Origin: Candidatus Methylacidiphilales bacterium
GTDB taxonomy: Bacteria > Verrucomicrobiota > Verrucomicrobiia > Methylacidiphilales > CAZTYG01
DNA length: 64,000 nt
Assembly: GCA_033875315.1 (NCBI GenBank)
Contig: JANRJG010000015.1
Coordinates: 62,001-126,000 of the forward strand
Direction: 5' to 3'
How positions within the stretch are numbered: the stretch's first letter is position 1; each line of letters opens with the position of its first letter. The notes beneath the pieces are model-generated. The model saw only the letters and a list, made by a program, of their open reading frames with translations. It was not told where the DNA came from and made no database searches. This document shows positions 34,963 to 42,454 of this stretch, piece after piece. A program made the position numbers and the translations under genes.

Positions 34963-35070
34963 GTATAGGAGAGGCGCGTGTCAGCCTCTTGCTGCCTTTG
35001 ATTCGTATCCGGTCGCATACCGATTCCCTGGATTTCCGTATTTTAGGAAATACCAAAACAAATGGAGCAG
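34963..35070. other. Intergenic, no gene seen
   Basis: These 108 bases between the porin terminator and the repeat complex have no clear ORF, promoter or repeat. Confidence 0.4.
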
Positions 35071-35304
35071 GTGATAAGGCGCCCTACGGGAGGGCGAAGC
35101 TCCTGCTGAGCCACCCTTGGAAGACGTTGAATATGAACAAAAAAACAGAGCCACTCAATCACATGGCCTTTGGATCCAGACTCACGGATGGGTGAATGGA
35201 TTTTATTTCAGTATCCAAGCCCCCAATACCTCGCGTCCTTCGCGTTCTTCGTGGTGAGCAACTGCATAGCTACAGCTCAGGAGAATCGCCCTCCCGCTGA
35301 TTCA
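35071..35304. repeat. Family B repeat split by a family A element
   Basis: The left part (35071-35130, with CTACGGGAGGGCGAAGCTCC) and the right part (35281-35304, ATCGCCCTCCCGCTGATTC) match the two ends of the intact family B copies at 48715 and 49007. Between them (about 35136-35271) lies the right half of a family A element, which ends TCCTTCGCGTTCTTCGTGGT then ACTGCATAGCTAC. The arrangement looks like an insertion of A into B. Confidence 0.65.
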
Positions 35305-35335
35305 GTCCGCCGGCAAATGGGGTTTGCCGAAGGGA

Positions 35336-37792
35336 TCACCCCAGCACGGTGAGCGTGCCGCTGGTGACACCCAGCTGGCTCGCCGCATGGAGGTCGCCCA
35401 AGAGATCCTGCGCTTGGACTTCACCCGCGAGCAGCTTTCGGTATCCGTCCAAGATGCGGTCTACCCGGGGCCCGTCCTCGTCCAGCAATTCAATACGAAA
35501 GTCCCGCACCCCTTGGGCCATAAACGCCCCCGCGTAGGCGGCCCCGCTCTGGGCTTTGCCATGGTAGACGGTGTTGCGACAGCCCACATCGGCTTTCAGC
35601 GGGTGCAGCAGGCCCACCCGGTCGCGCAGGCGCACGTCATGCTTTTCGCAGGGGCGACCGCAGTCGGTGTAATCCTTGCCCTTGGACAGGAAGGCGGCAA
35701 AGACGCAGTGCTCCATGTGGAACATCGGCATGTGCTGGTGCAGGGTGATTTCAAACCAGGTCGCCGGAGCCGCCACCAGCAGATCGCGGACCTGGTCGGC
35801 ATTCAGATCGTAGGAAACCGTCAGTCGCTCGGGGCCGTGTTCCATCAGCAGGGCCGCGGTCAGCGGGTTGGCCACGTTGAGGGAAAAATCCGCCAGAAAG
35901 GGGATCTGCCGTTCACGGAACCATTCCAGGCCGCCCAGGTTGCGCACCAGGACACCGTCCGGCTGGGCGTTTTCGATCAAGCGGAAAAACCCCTCTTCTG
36001 CTGACTTCTGGATGCGGGGGGTCGCCAGATAGATCTGCGATGCGCCCCAGGCCCGTGCTTGGACCACGGCTTCGCGGTAACGACGGATGTCCTCGAAATC
36101 GAGGTAAACCGTGGGAACCTGAGCCCGCACGGCGGTTTCCAGTTGCTCCATGGTGCGACAGAGGACATGCAGCGCAGGAGAGCGATGCACGGATGACGGA
36201 GGGCGGATGATGGAGGACAGCTTTTCTTGCAGGACTCTTTGACCCGGGCGGCGTGGATGGCCGGGGTCCGGGATCGGGAGCTGGTCCACCAATTCGCGAC
36301 GGAGTCGGTTCAATTCGCTCAGGGGCAGGATCAATCCGGGCTCCAGTTGGAGGTCCAGTTTGCCCAGAGAAAACGGGGTGCCTCCGAGCCTTCCCAATTG
36401 GTCGCGCAGGGTTTGTTCACTCAGCGGGCGCCTCTCGGCTTTTTGCAACGGAATTTGCGAGGTAACGGTCACACCGGAACAGGACAAGCGGAGGGGCTGG
36501 CCCATTTTGCCAGAAACCGTGACGTCGATGGAATTTGCCGGAAGGTGAATCTCGCGACTGAAGGTTTGGCGGAGGGCCTTGTTGAGTTGGGGATCGTCGG
36601 TCTTCCAGACCCGTGACCCGATCGGAATGTCGGGGAAGCGGATCTTGCCGTGCTCGAAGTAGAGCCGGGTTCCACGGATTTCATAAACCCGCCCGCCCTG
36701 CTCGTGCTCGGTATCCCCCCCGGTGTCGATGACCAACCCGTCTCCGGGCTGCAATCGGCAAGCGAAGGTCTTGAGTTTGAGGTGGTCGGGCCCCGCACTC
36801 TCGACCAAGCCGAGAAAGGCGCCGCGCTTCTTGCCGTAGCGGGCGTGGACCAATTCCTGGTGGTTGACCCCATGCATCCATCCACTGCTGAGACCGCGCG
36901 AAAAAGCCATCTCCAATTGATAGCGGTCGGAATCCGTGACTGTATTCCCGCGGTCCTCCGTCGTCCGCCCTCCGTCTTCCGATGCGGCCAGTGCCGCATC
37001 AATGGCCTTCCGATACACCTGGCAGACGGCGGCGACGTATTCCGGCGACTTCAGCCGGCCCTCAATCTTGAAGCTGGCCACTCCCAGGCGGATCAATTCG
37101 GGGATGTGTTCCACCGCGGCCAGGTCCTGCGGGGAGAGGAGGTAGCGCTTGTCGCCCAGATCCCTGACTGCCCCGTCCACGACCAATTGGTAGGGCAGGC
37201 GGCAAGCCTGGGCGCATTCTCCGCGATTGGCGCTGCGCTGGCCCAAGGACTCGCTGGTCAGGCACTGACCCGAGTAGGCCACACAGAGGGCCCCATGGAC
37301 GAAAACCTCCAAAGGGGGGCATCCGGGGTCGCGGAATCGGGCCATCTCCCGCATGGATAGTTCACGGGCCAGGACGATGCGGGTGACACCGAGGGAGGCC
37401 GCAAAACGGGCGCCCTCCGGCGAGGTGATGGTCATCTGGGTGGAGGCGTGGACTTCCACGTCGGGTGCAACCAGCCGGGCCAGCCGGGCCACCCCCAAGT
37501 CTTGGACAATGATGGCATCGACGCCGGCTTCCTGAAGTTTCAGCAAGGTGTCCTCCAGATCCGGGAGTTCCTTGGTGAAGACCAGAGTGTTGAGGGTGAC
37601 GTAGGCCTTTTTGCGGTGGTTGTGGAGAAAATCGACGACCTGGGAGAGGTCAGCTTCGGTGAAATTGTCCGCACGCAGCCGGGCATTGAACCGGGGCAGT
37701 CCAAAAAAAACGGCATCGGCCCCATTGGCCACGGCGGCACGCACACACTCCCAGTCCCCGGCGGGGGCGAGCAATTCGGGGCGGTCGGCCAT
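35336..37792 (-). CDS. rlhA: U32 peptidase-family protein, RlhA-like (23S rRNA C2501 hydroxylation)
   Basis: The protein has 818 residues: the U32 domain (RPELLAPAGDWECVRAAVAN, ELSMREMARFRDPG, GALCVAYSGQCLTS, RGECAQACRLPYQL) followed by a long DUF3656-like part. E. coli RlhA, which forms 5-hydroxycytidine in 23S rRNA, has this domain order, but near 650 residues. Part of the extra length comes from low-complexity inserts encoded by the RPPSSV-type repeat, one near residues 269-281 (EDGGRTTEDRGN) and one near 524-536 (IIRPPSSVHRSP). A family A arm lies just upstream of the start. Confidence 0.82.
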   Translation of the reverse strand: MADRPELLAPAGDWECVRAAVANGADAVFFGLPRFNARLRADNFTEADLSQVVDFLHNHRKKAYVTLNTLVFTKELPDLEDTLLKLQEAGVDAIIVQDLGVARLARLVAPDVEVHASTQMTITSPEGARFAASLGVTRIVLARELSMREMARFRDPGCPPLEVFVHGALCVAYSGQCLTSESLGQRSANRGECAQACRLPYQLVVDGAVRDLGDKRYLLSPQDLAAVEHIPELIRLGVASFKIEGRLKSPEYVAAVCQVYRKAIDAALAASEDGGRTTEDRGNTVTDSDRYQLEMAFSRGLSSGWMHGVNHQELVHARYGKKRGAFLGLVESAGPDHLKLKTFACRLQPGDGLVIDTGGDTEHEQGGRVYEIRGTRLYFEHGKIRFPDIPIGSRVWKTDDPQLNKALRQTFSREIHLPANSIDVTVSGKMGQPLRLSCSGVTVTSQIPLQKAERRPLSEQTLRDQLGRLGGTPFSLGKLDLQLEPGLILPLSELNRLRRELVDQLPIPDPGHPRRPGQRVLQEKLSSIIRPPSSVHRSPALHVLCRTMEQLETAVRAQVPTVYLDFEDIRRYREAVVQARAWGASQIYLATPRIQKSAEEGFFRLIENAQPDGVLVRNLGGLEWFRERQIPFLADFSLNVANPLTAALLMEHGPERLTVSYDLNADQVRDLLVAAPATWFEITLHQHMPMFHMEHCVFAAFLSKGKDYTDCGRPCEKHDVRLRDRVGLLHPLKADVGCRNTVYHGKAQSGAAYAGAFMAQGVRDFRIELLDEDGPRVDRILDGYRKLLAGEVQAQDLLGDLHAASQLGVTSGTLTVLG
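36186..36219. repeat. RPPSSV-type repeat inside rlhA (second copy)
   Basis: The plus strand reads GGATGACGGAGGGCGGATGA, which on the minus strand encodes IIRPPSSVHR within RlhA. The 34-base unit is close to those at 13922 and 36952. Confidence 0.6.
36952..36985. repeat. RPPSSV-type repeat inside rlhA (first copy, other orientation)
   Basis: CCTCCGTCGTCCGCCCTCCG and following bases form the reverse complement of the same unit. It is read in frame in rlhA as EDGGRTTEDRG. It lies in a probable loop between two conserved blocks. Confidence 0.6.
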
Positions 37793-37798
37793 GGGGTA

Positions 37799-37830
37799 AT
37801 TTAACCGCGAAGAAGGCGCAGGGCGCTAAG
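37799..37830. repeat. Family A single arm upstream of rlhA
   Basis: ATTTAACCGCGAAGAAGGCG ... GGCGCTAAG begins 6 bases upstream of the rlhA start codon. It has no matching second arm nearby; a similar arm precedes purH and purM. Confidence 0.6.
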
Positions 37831-37840
37831 AAATTTAACG

Positions 37841-38091
37841 GGACAGGCTCTGAGCCGGAACAATTCAGTTCACCACGAAGAACGTCCCGTCACCGCGTTG
37901 GTCACGCCGAACGGGACCTCACGCGGCGAAGAACGCGAAGCAGAAACACATGATTGGGAATACATGATGAAGTCATCCTACTGCATGACATTTGGATTCG
38001 GGTTGACCGATCGGTGAATGGAGTTTTTGCCAGCCAAAATCCGTATAACTTCGCGAACTTAGCGTTCTTCGCGGTAAATAACTGCATAGTT
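37841..38091. repeat. Long family A element
   Basis: The left flank (GGACAGGCTCTGAGCCGGAA, 37841) is shared with the copy at 46171. Arms are at 37870-37940 (interrupted by a CCCGT..ACGGG hairpin insert) and 38048-38074 (ACTTCGCGAACTTAGCGTTC). A GACCGATCGGTGAATGGA palindrome lies at about 38004-38021, and the end ACTGCATAGTTAC runs to 38092, which includes the stop codon of the yihY gene. Confidence 0.75.
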
Positions 38092-38896
38092 ACGGATGAG
38101 ACTGGCCATAGCGGGCCACGAGGAGCGCGCCGAAGAGCAGGACCCAGCAGCAAGCGTAGGCCCAGAACATGGCCACCATGAAGGAACCGAAAGCCACCGG
38201 AAGGGGGCTGCCGCTCCAGAGAACGGGAAGGGCACGCCCCAGAATCGTCCCCATGACAATCCAGCACAAACTCACCCCGAGCGCCCCCCAGGCCGCCGCA
38301 GAGAAGCGGGGTGTGTGGCGGGGCACGAGCAAATAGGTCAGGAGAACCGAGACGAAGAGCAGAAGCAGGGTGACGGAACTGCGGAGCAGGGAGGCCCCGC
38401 CCGAGGCCAAAGTCGCCAAAACCGGCCAGTGGGTGCTGATGCCGCTGCGGATGCTGTGGCCCAGGAGCAGAATCACGGCTACGCCGACCACGGCCCCGCA
38501 CCAGACGCCCATCAGGCCGATGGATTTGATCCAGCGCCTCCATCCGCCGGCGGCGGCGTCCATCCGGTCGGCAAAGATCTGGTGGATCGCCCTGGCCAGT
38601 TCATTCATAAAACTGGCGGTGGCCCAAAGGGTGCTGATAAACCCCAGTGTGAACCAACCCCGCGAAGTGCCCATCTGGACAGCCTTGCCCACCCGGTTGG
38701 GGGTGCCCTCGAGACTGGCGGGCAACAACGTGCGCAGTACTTCCTCCAATTGCGGCACGATGTCGATGTGAAGCACGTGAAAGACCAGCGTGGCGGCGAG
38801 GATGAAGAGAGGCACCAGGGCCAGGAGGAAATAGAAAGCCAAAGCGCCGGCATATGTGCCGATGAGCCCGAATCGGTCGAAAAACGTGATACGCAT
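38090..38896 (-). CDS. YihY/BrkB-family integral membrane protein
   Basis: The protein has 268 residues with six membrane segments and the family pattern ALAFYFLLALVPLFILAATL near the N-terminus, RGWFTLGFISTLWATASFMN and VLLTYLLVPRHTPRFSAAAW later. Members are often called ribonuclease BN by mistake; they are transport-like membrane proteins of uncertain role. The stop codon lies at the edge of a family A repeat. The gene is upstream of rlhA on the same strand, with about 300 bases of repeat between them. Confidence 0.82.
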   Translation of the reverse strand: MRITFFDRFGLIGTYAGALAFYFLLALVPLFILAATLVFHVLHIDIVPQLEEVLRTLLPASLEGTPNRVGKAVQMGTSRGWFTLGFISTLWATASFMNELARAIHQIFADRMDAAAGGWRRWIKSIGLMGVWCGAVVGVAVILLLGHSIRSGISTHWPVLATLASGGASLLRSSVTLLLLFVSVLLTYLLVPRHTPRFSAAAWGALGVSLCWIVMGTILGRALPVLWSGSPLPVAFGSFMVAMFWAYACCWVLLFGALLVARYGQSHP

Positions 38897-38966
38897 AACG
38901 CTGCAGCAAACTGGGGGACCGTTGCTTAAGGTCTGAAAAACGTTCCCTGACGGGGAGGAATGGGAA

Positions 38967-40502
38967 TCAATGCCGGAAGTGGCGCCGCCCGGTTAGGACC
39001 ATGGCCATGCCGGCCTTGTTGGCGGCCGCGATGACTTCGGCATCCTTCACGCTTCCGCCCGGTTGGATGGCCGCGGTCGCTCCGGCACCTGCCGCGGCCT
39101 CGATGCCGTCGGGGAAGGGGAAAAACGCATCCGAGGCGATGATGCTGCCCTCGAGGGAAAGGCCGGCCTCGCCCGCTTTCCACACAGCGATACGCGAACT
39201 ATCCACGCGGCTCATTTGGCCGGCCCCGATGCCGAGCGTGCGGTCGTGCGCGGCGTAAACAATGGCATTCGACTTCACGTGCTTGACCACGCGCCAGCCG
39301 AAGCGGAGGGCTTTCATTTCCTCGGCGGTGGGTTGGCGCTCTGTGACGATTTTCCAATCGGTCTCGCTCGCCGCGATGGTGTCGGATTCCTGCACCAACA
39401 TGCCGCCGGTGACGGATTTGAAATCATAGGCCCCCGCTGCTGCCGCGTAATGGTTTTCGATCAGGCGCAGGTTCTTCTTTTTCATCAACACGGCCCGGGC
39501 CTCCTCGGTGTAAGAGGGGGCGATGATGACTTCGGAGAAAATTTCCGCGATGGCCTCGGCGCAAGAGGCGTCCATCGGTTTGTTGACAACGATGATCCCG
39601 CCGAAGGGGGCCTGGCGGTCGGTGGCGAAGGCTTTCTCCCACGCTTCTTTGAGTGAGTTTCCGGTGGCCGCACCACAGGGATTGGTGTGCTTGAGGATCG
39701 CCAGTGCGGGCTCGTCCCCTTGAAAATCGCCTATCAATTGCACGGCGGCCGAGATGTCGATGATGTTGTTGTAGGAAAGTTCCTTGCCGTGGATCTGCTT
39801 GAAGAAGTCGTGGAATGGGCCGTAAAGCGCGGCTTTCTGGTGGGGGTTTTCCCCGTAGCGCAGGGGCTGGGCCAGGCGGTGACCGACGGTGAATGATTCC
39901 TGCAGGGCTTTCGTCTCGGGCTCGGCCTTGGAGGTCAGGTATTGGCCGATGAGGGCGTCGTAGCGTGAAGTGTGGCGGAAGACTTTGGCGGCCAGTTTTT
40001 CGCGCGTGACCGGGCTGGTGTCACCGGAGGCCTCGATTTCGGCCCGCACCCTGGCGTAATCGGCCGGATCGACGACGACCGTGACGCTGCGGTAGTTCTT
40101 GGCCGCACTGCGGAGCATGGAAGGTCCGCCGATGTCGATGTTTTCGATCAGTTCGTCGTGCTCCACGCCTTTCTTGGCCAGGGTTTGTTCGAAGGGGTAG
40201 AGGTTGACCACGACGAGGTCGATGGGTTCGATGCCGTGGGCTTCCGCCTGGGCGACGTGTTCTTTGTGGTCGCGGAGGTGGAGCAGTCCTCCGTGCACCT
40301 TGGGGTGGAGCGTTTTGACGCGGCCGTCCATCATTTCCGGAAAGCCGGTGAAGTCCGAGACATCGGTGACGGCCAGGCCCGCCTCGCGCAGCATTTTTGC
40401 CGTGCCCCCGGTGGACAGCAGGCGGACGTTGCGCGCGGCCAGGAATTGCGCGAATTCGAGCAAGCCGGATTTGTCGGAGACGGAGAGGAGGGCGTTTTTC
40501 AT
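38967..40502 (-). CDS. purH: Bifunctional AICAR transformylase/IMP cyclohydrolase
   Basis: The protein has 511 residues, the normal length. It begins MKNALLSVSDKSGLLEFAQF, the IMP cyclohydrolase (MGS-like) domain, with STGGTAKMLREAG. The transformylase half has LRYGENPHQKAALYGPF, ALAILKHTNPCGAATGN and SDAFFPFPDGIEAAAGAGAT. It catalyses the last two steps of IMP synthesis. It lies 117 bases after purM on the same strand, and a family A arm lies 8 bases upstream of its start codon. Confidence 0.96.
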   Translation of the reverse strand: MKNALLSVSDKSGLLEFAQFLAARNVRLLSTGGTAKMLREAGLAVTDVSDFTGFPEMMDGRVKTLHPKVHGGLLHLRDHKEHVAQAEAHGIEPIDLVVVNLYPFEQTLAKKGVEHDELIENIDIGGPSMLRSAAKNYRSVTVVVDPADYARVRAEIEASGDTSPVTREKLAAKVFRHTSRYDALIGQYLTSKAEPETKALQESFTVGHRLAQPLRYGENPHQKAALYGPFHDFFKQIHGKELSYNNIIDISAAVQLIGDFQGDEPALAILKHTNPCGAATGNSLKEAWEKAFATDRQAPFGGIIVVNKPMDASCAEAIAEIFSEVIIAPSYTEEARAVLMKKKNLRLIENHYAAAAGAYDFKSVTGGMLVQESDTIAASETDWKIVTERQPTAEEMKALRFGWRVVKHVKSNAIVYAAHDRTLGIGAGQMSRVDSSRIAVWKAGEAGLSLEGSIIASDAFFPFPDGIEAAAGAGATAAIQPGGSVKDAEVIAAANKAGMAMVLTGRRHFRH

Positions 40503-40510
40503 GGGGAAGT

Positions 40511-40546
40511 TTTACCGCGAAGGACGCGAAGCGCGCGAAGGACTAA
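40511..40546. repeat. Family A single arm upstream of purH
   Basis: TTTACCGCGAAGGACGCGAA GCGCGCGAAG GACTAA occupies the 5' leader of purH, 8 bases before its start codon. There is no second arm. The remaining bases to 40619 hold nothing else recognisable. Confidence 0.6.
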
Positions 40547-40619
40547 GTGAGTTTTGGGGGAGTAGGAGGTTGGTTGGGATGCTTGTTAGAATGGGCTCAC
40601 TAGGGATGTGGGGATCACA

Positions 40620-41651
40620 TCAAAACTTGAGTTTGACCGTCTGGTTGCCCTTGGTGACCTGGCCGATGATGTAGCCTTTGGTCAGGGCGAGGGTCTTGGG
40701 GGCGTCTTTCGCGCTGACGATGACCGTCATGCCGATGCCCATGTTGAAAACCTGGTAGAGCTCGTTCATCGGGACGAAGTCGCCGCTGGCCAGCAACTGG
40801 AAGATGGGGGGCACGGGCCAGCTTCCGGACAAGATCTCCACCCCGGTGCCTTTGGGGAGGACGCGCGGGATGTTGTCGATGAAGCCGCCGCCGGTGATGT
40901 GGGCTAGGCCCTTGATGGTGACGCTTTGGCCCACTTTTTTGAGCAGGGGCTGGTAGTTGAGGTGGGGGGCCAGGAGCAGTTCCCCCAGGGTCTGGCGCGT
41001 TCCCGACACCGGCGAGTCCAGTGTCAAACGCATCTTGTCGAAGAGCACCGAACGGGCGAGCGAGTAGCCGTTGGTGTGCAGCCCGGAGGAAGGCAGGCCG
41101 ATGACGACGTCGCCGGGTTTGATTTTGGAGCCATCAATCATCTTCGGGCGGTCGACCACGCCGATGATCGTGCCGACCAGGTCGTAATCTTCGCCGTGAT
41201 AAACGCCAGGCATCTGGGCGGTTTCACCCCCGATGAGGGCGCAGTGGGAGGCTTTGCAGGCTCTGGCCAGTCCGGTGAGGATCTGTTTGAAGACGGCGGG
41301 ATCGAGTCGCCCGGTGCCGATGTAGTCGAGGAAGAAGAGCGGTTCGGCGCCGAGGACGGCGATGTCATCGATGCAGTGATTGACCAAGTCGCCACCAATG
41401 GTGTCGTGTTTGTTCATGGCGATGGCCACCTTGAGCTTGGTGCCCACGCCATCGACGCTGCTGACCAGGACGGGGTCCTTCATCTTGGGGAAGTTGGCCC
41501 GGAAGAGACCGCCGAAGCCGCCGATCTGGGAAAGGACCTCGGGTCGGCGGGTGGAGGCGATGAGTTTGGGGATGCCTGATTTGACCTTGTTCCCGAGGTC
41601 GATATCGACCCCGGCGGCGGCATAGGCTTTGGTGGTTTTGGCGCGGCTCAT
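40620..41651 (-). CDS. purM: Phosphoribosylformylglycinamidine cyclo-ligase (AIR synthetase)
   Basis: The protein has 343 residues from the ATG at 41651, a normal PurM length. Recognisable blocks are AYAAAGVDIDLGNKVKSGIP, PVLVSSVDGVGTKLKVAIAM, CALIGGETAQMPGVYHGEDY and HITGGGFIDNIPRVLPKG. It makes 5-aminoimidazole ribonucleotide in purine synthesis. The frame extends to 42053, but that part has no family match and would overlap a divergent toxin-antitoxin operon. A family A arm lies 13 bases upstream of the start. Confidence 0.95.
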   Translation of the reverse strand: MSRAKTTKAYAAAGVDIDLGNKVKSGIPKLIASTRRPEVLSQIGGFGGLFRANFPKMKDPVLVSSVDGVGTKLKVAIAMNKHDTIGGDLVNHCIDDIAVLGAEPLFFLDYIGTGRLDPAVFKQILTGLARACKASHCALIGGETAQMPGVYHGEDYDLVGTIIGVVDRPKMIDGSKIKPGDVVIGLPSSGLHTNGYSLARSVLFDKMRLTLDSPVSGTRQTLGELLLAPHLNYQPLLKKVGQSVTIKGLAHITGGGFIDNIPRVLPKGTGVEILSGSWPVPPIFQLLASGDFVPMNELYQVFNMGIGMTVIVSAKDAPKTLALTKGYIIGQVTKGNQTVKLKF

Positions 41652-41664
41652 GGAAGGTGGGGAA

Positions 41665-41693
41665 TTTACCGCGAAGAACGCGGAGGACGCAAA
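41665..41693. repeat. Family A single arm upstream of purM
   Basis: TTTACCGCGAAGAACGCGGA GGACGCAAA lies 13 bases upstream of the purM start codon. Like the arms near purH and rlhA it ends GCGGTAAA when read on the gene strand. Confidence 0.6.
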
Positions 41694-41733
41694 GGGGAAA
41701 TCCATAACGGCCCAAGAAAGCCTTGTCGTTCTA

Positions 41734-41756
41734 GTATCCATGTATAACATGGATAC
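41734..41756. promoter_or_regulatory. Operator-like inverted repeat with -10 of the RHH-PIN operon
   Basis: GTATCCATG-TATAA-CATGGATAC is a perfect 9-base inverted repeat with a 5-base spacer, directly touching the start codon at 41757. It contains TATAAC, a plausible -10 box. RHH antitoxins bind such dyads to repress their own operon. Confidence 0.7.
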
Positions 41757-41987
41757 ATGGATAAGATACAAATCCTTTTCCCCGCGCCAGTCATGCGACG
41801 GTTGAGACGGGTGGCAAGCCGGGAAGACCGGCCTGTCAGCGAAATCGTGCGCCGGGCGGTTGAACGCCACCTGCAAAGTCTGCCCGAGGGCTCCTCCGAT
41901 CGCAGGGTCGAACCTCCGGCCTTTGACGGCGGGGCGATCCTGGTTTCTGCGGAAAAGCTGCGAGACGTGGTATACGAAGGCCGATGA
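41757..41987 (+). CDS. Ribbon-helix-helix antitoxin (VapB-like)
   Basis: The protein has 76 residues. The N-terminal IQILFPAPVMRRLRRVASRE is a ribbon-helix-helix DNA-binding part, with SEIVRRAVERHL as its second helix. The C-terminal tail (FDGGAILVSAEKLRDVVYEG) would wrap the toxin. It is likely to neutralise the PIN RNase encoded next, overlapping it as ATGA (41984-41987). The dyad at 41734-41756 is the probable self-regulation site. Confidence 0.8.
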   Translation: MDKIQILFPAPVMRRLRRVASREDRPVSEIVRRAVERHLQSLPEGSSDRRVEPPAFDGGAILVSAEKLRDVVYEGR

Positions 41988-42418
41988 ACAGCCTGGATAC
42001 GAATATCCTGCTTTATGCCAGCAACACCGCGTGTTCTGAGCACGAAAGGGCACGGGCGGTGGTCGATCTCCTTTTGGCTAAACCGGGCGACTGGATCATC
42101 GTCGATCAAGTGTTGCTGGAGTTTTACCGTGCCATGCGGAACCCCAAGGTGCTGGCGCGCCCGCGATCCGCAGGTGAAGCTGCGCGTCTGATCCATTTCT
42201 ACCGGGCGGAAGCCGGCTGTGCCCATGTCGGTTATGAGGAAGCTGCGTGGAAACTGATTTATCCCTGGCTTGAAAAAAGCAGCTTTCCGGCAAGCAGGAC
42301 CTTCGATGCTCAATTGGCCGCCACTCTTCGACACCATGGCGTCACGCGCTTTTACACCCGAAACACCAAAGATTTCTCCGGCTTTGGATTCAAAGATGTC
42401 ATCAACCCGTTGGATTGA
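41984..42418 (+). CDS. PIN-domain toxin (VapC-like RNase)
   Basis: The protein has 144 residues starting MNSLDTNILLYASNTACSEH, with the first catalytic Asp at 5, then VLLEFYRAMRNPK with the acidic residue of motif 2, and RTFDAQLAATLRHHG with motif 3. It probably cuts tRNA or rRNA when free. It is the second gene of an antitoxin-toxin operon, divergent from purM and convergent with rmuC (36-base gap). Confidence 0.82.
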   Translation: MNSLDTNILLYASNTACSEHERARAVVDLLLAKPGDWIIVDQVLLEFYRAMRNPKVLARPRSAGEAARLIHFYRAEAGCAHVGYEEAAWKLIYPWLEKSSFPASRTFDAQLAATLRHHGVTRFYTRNTKDFSGFGFKDVINPLD

Positions 42419-42454
42419 CCATGGGGCATATCATTGGTCGCGACGATTCTGCAT

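Noticed and set aside
35140-35352. Short plus-strand ORFs after the porin gene
   Set aside because: They lie inside the repeat complex and have no start signals or homology pattern.
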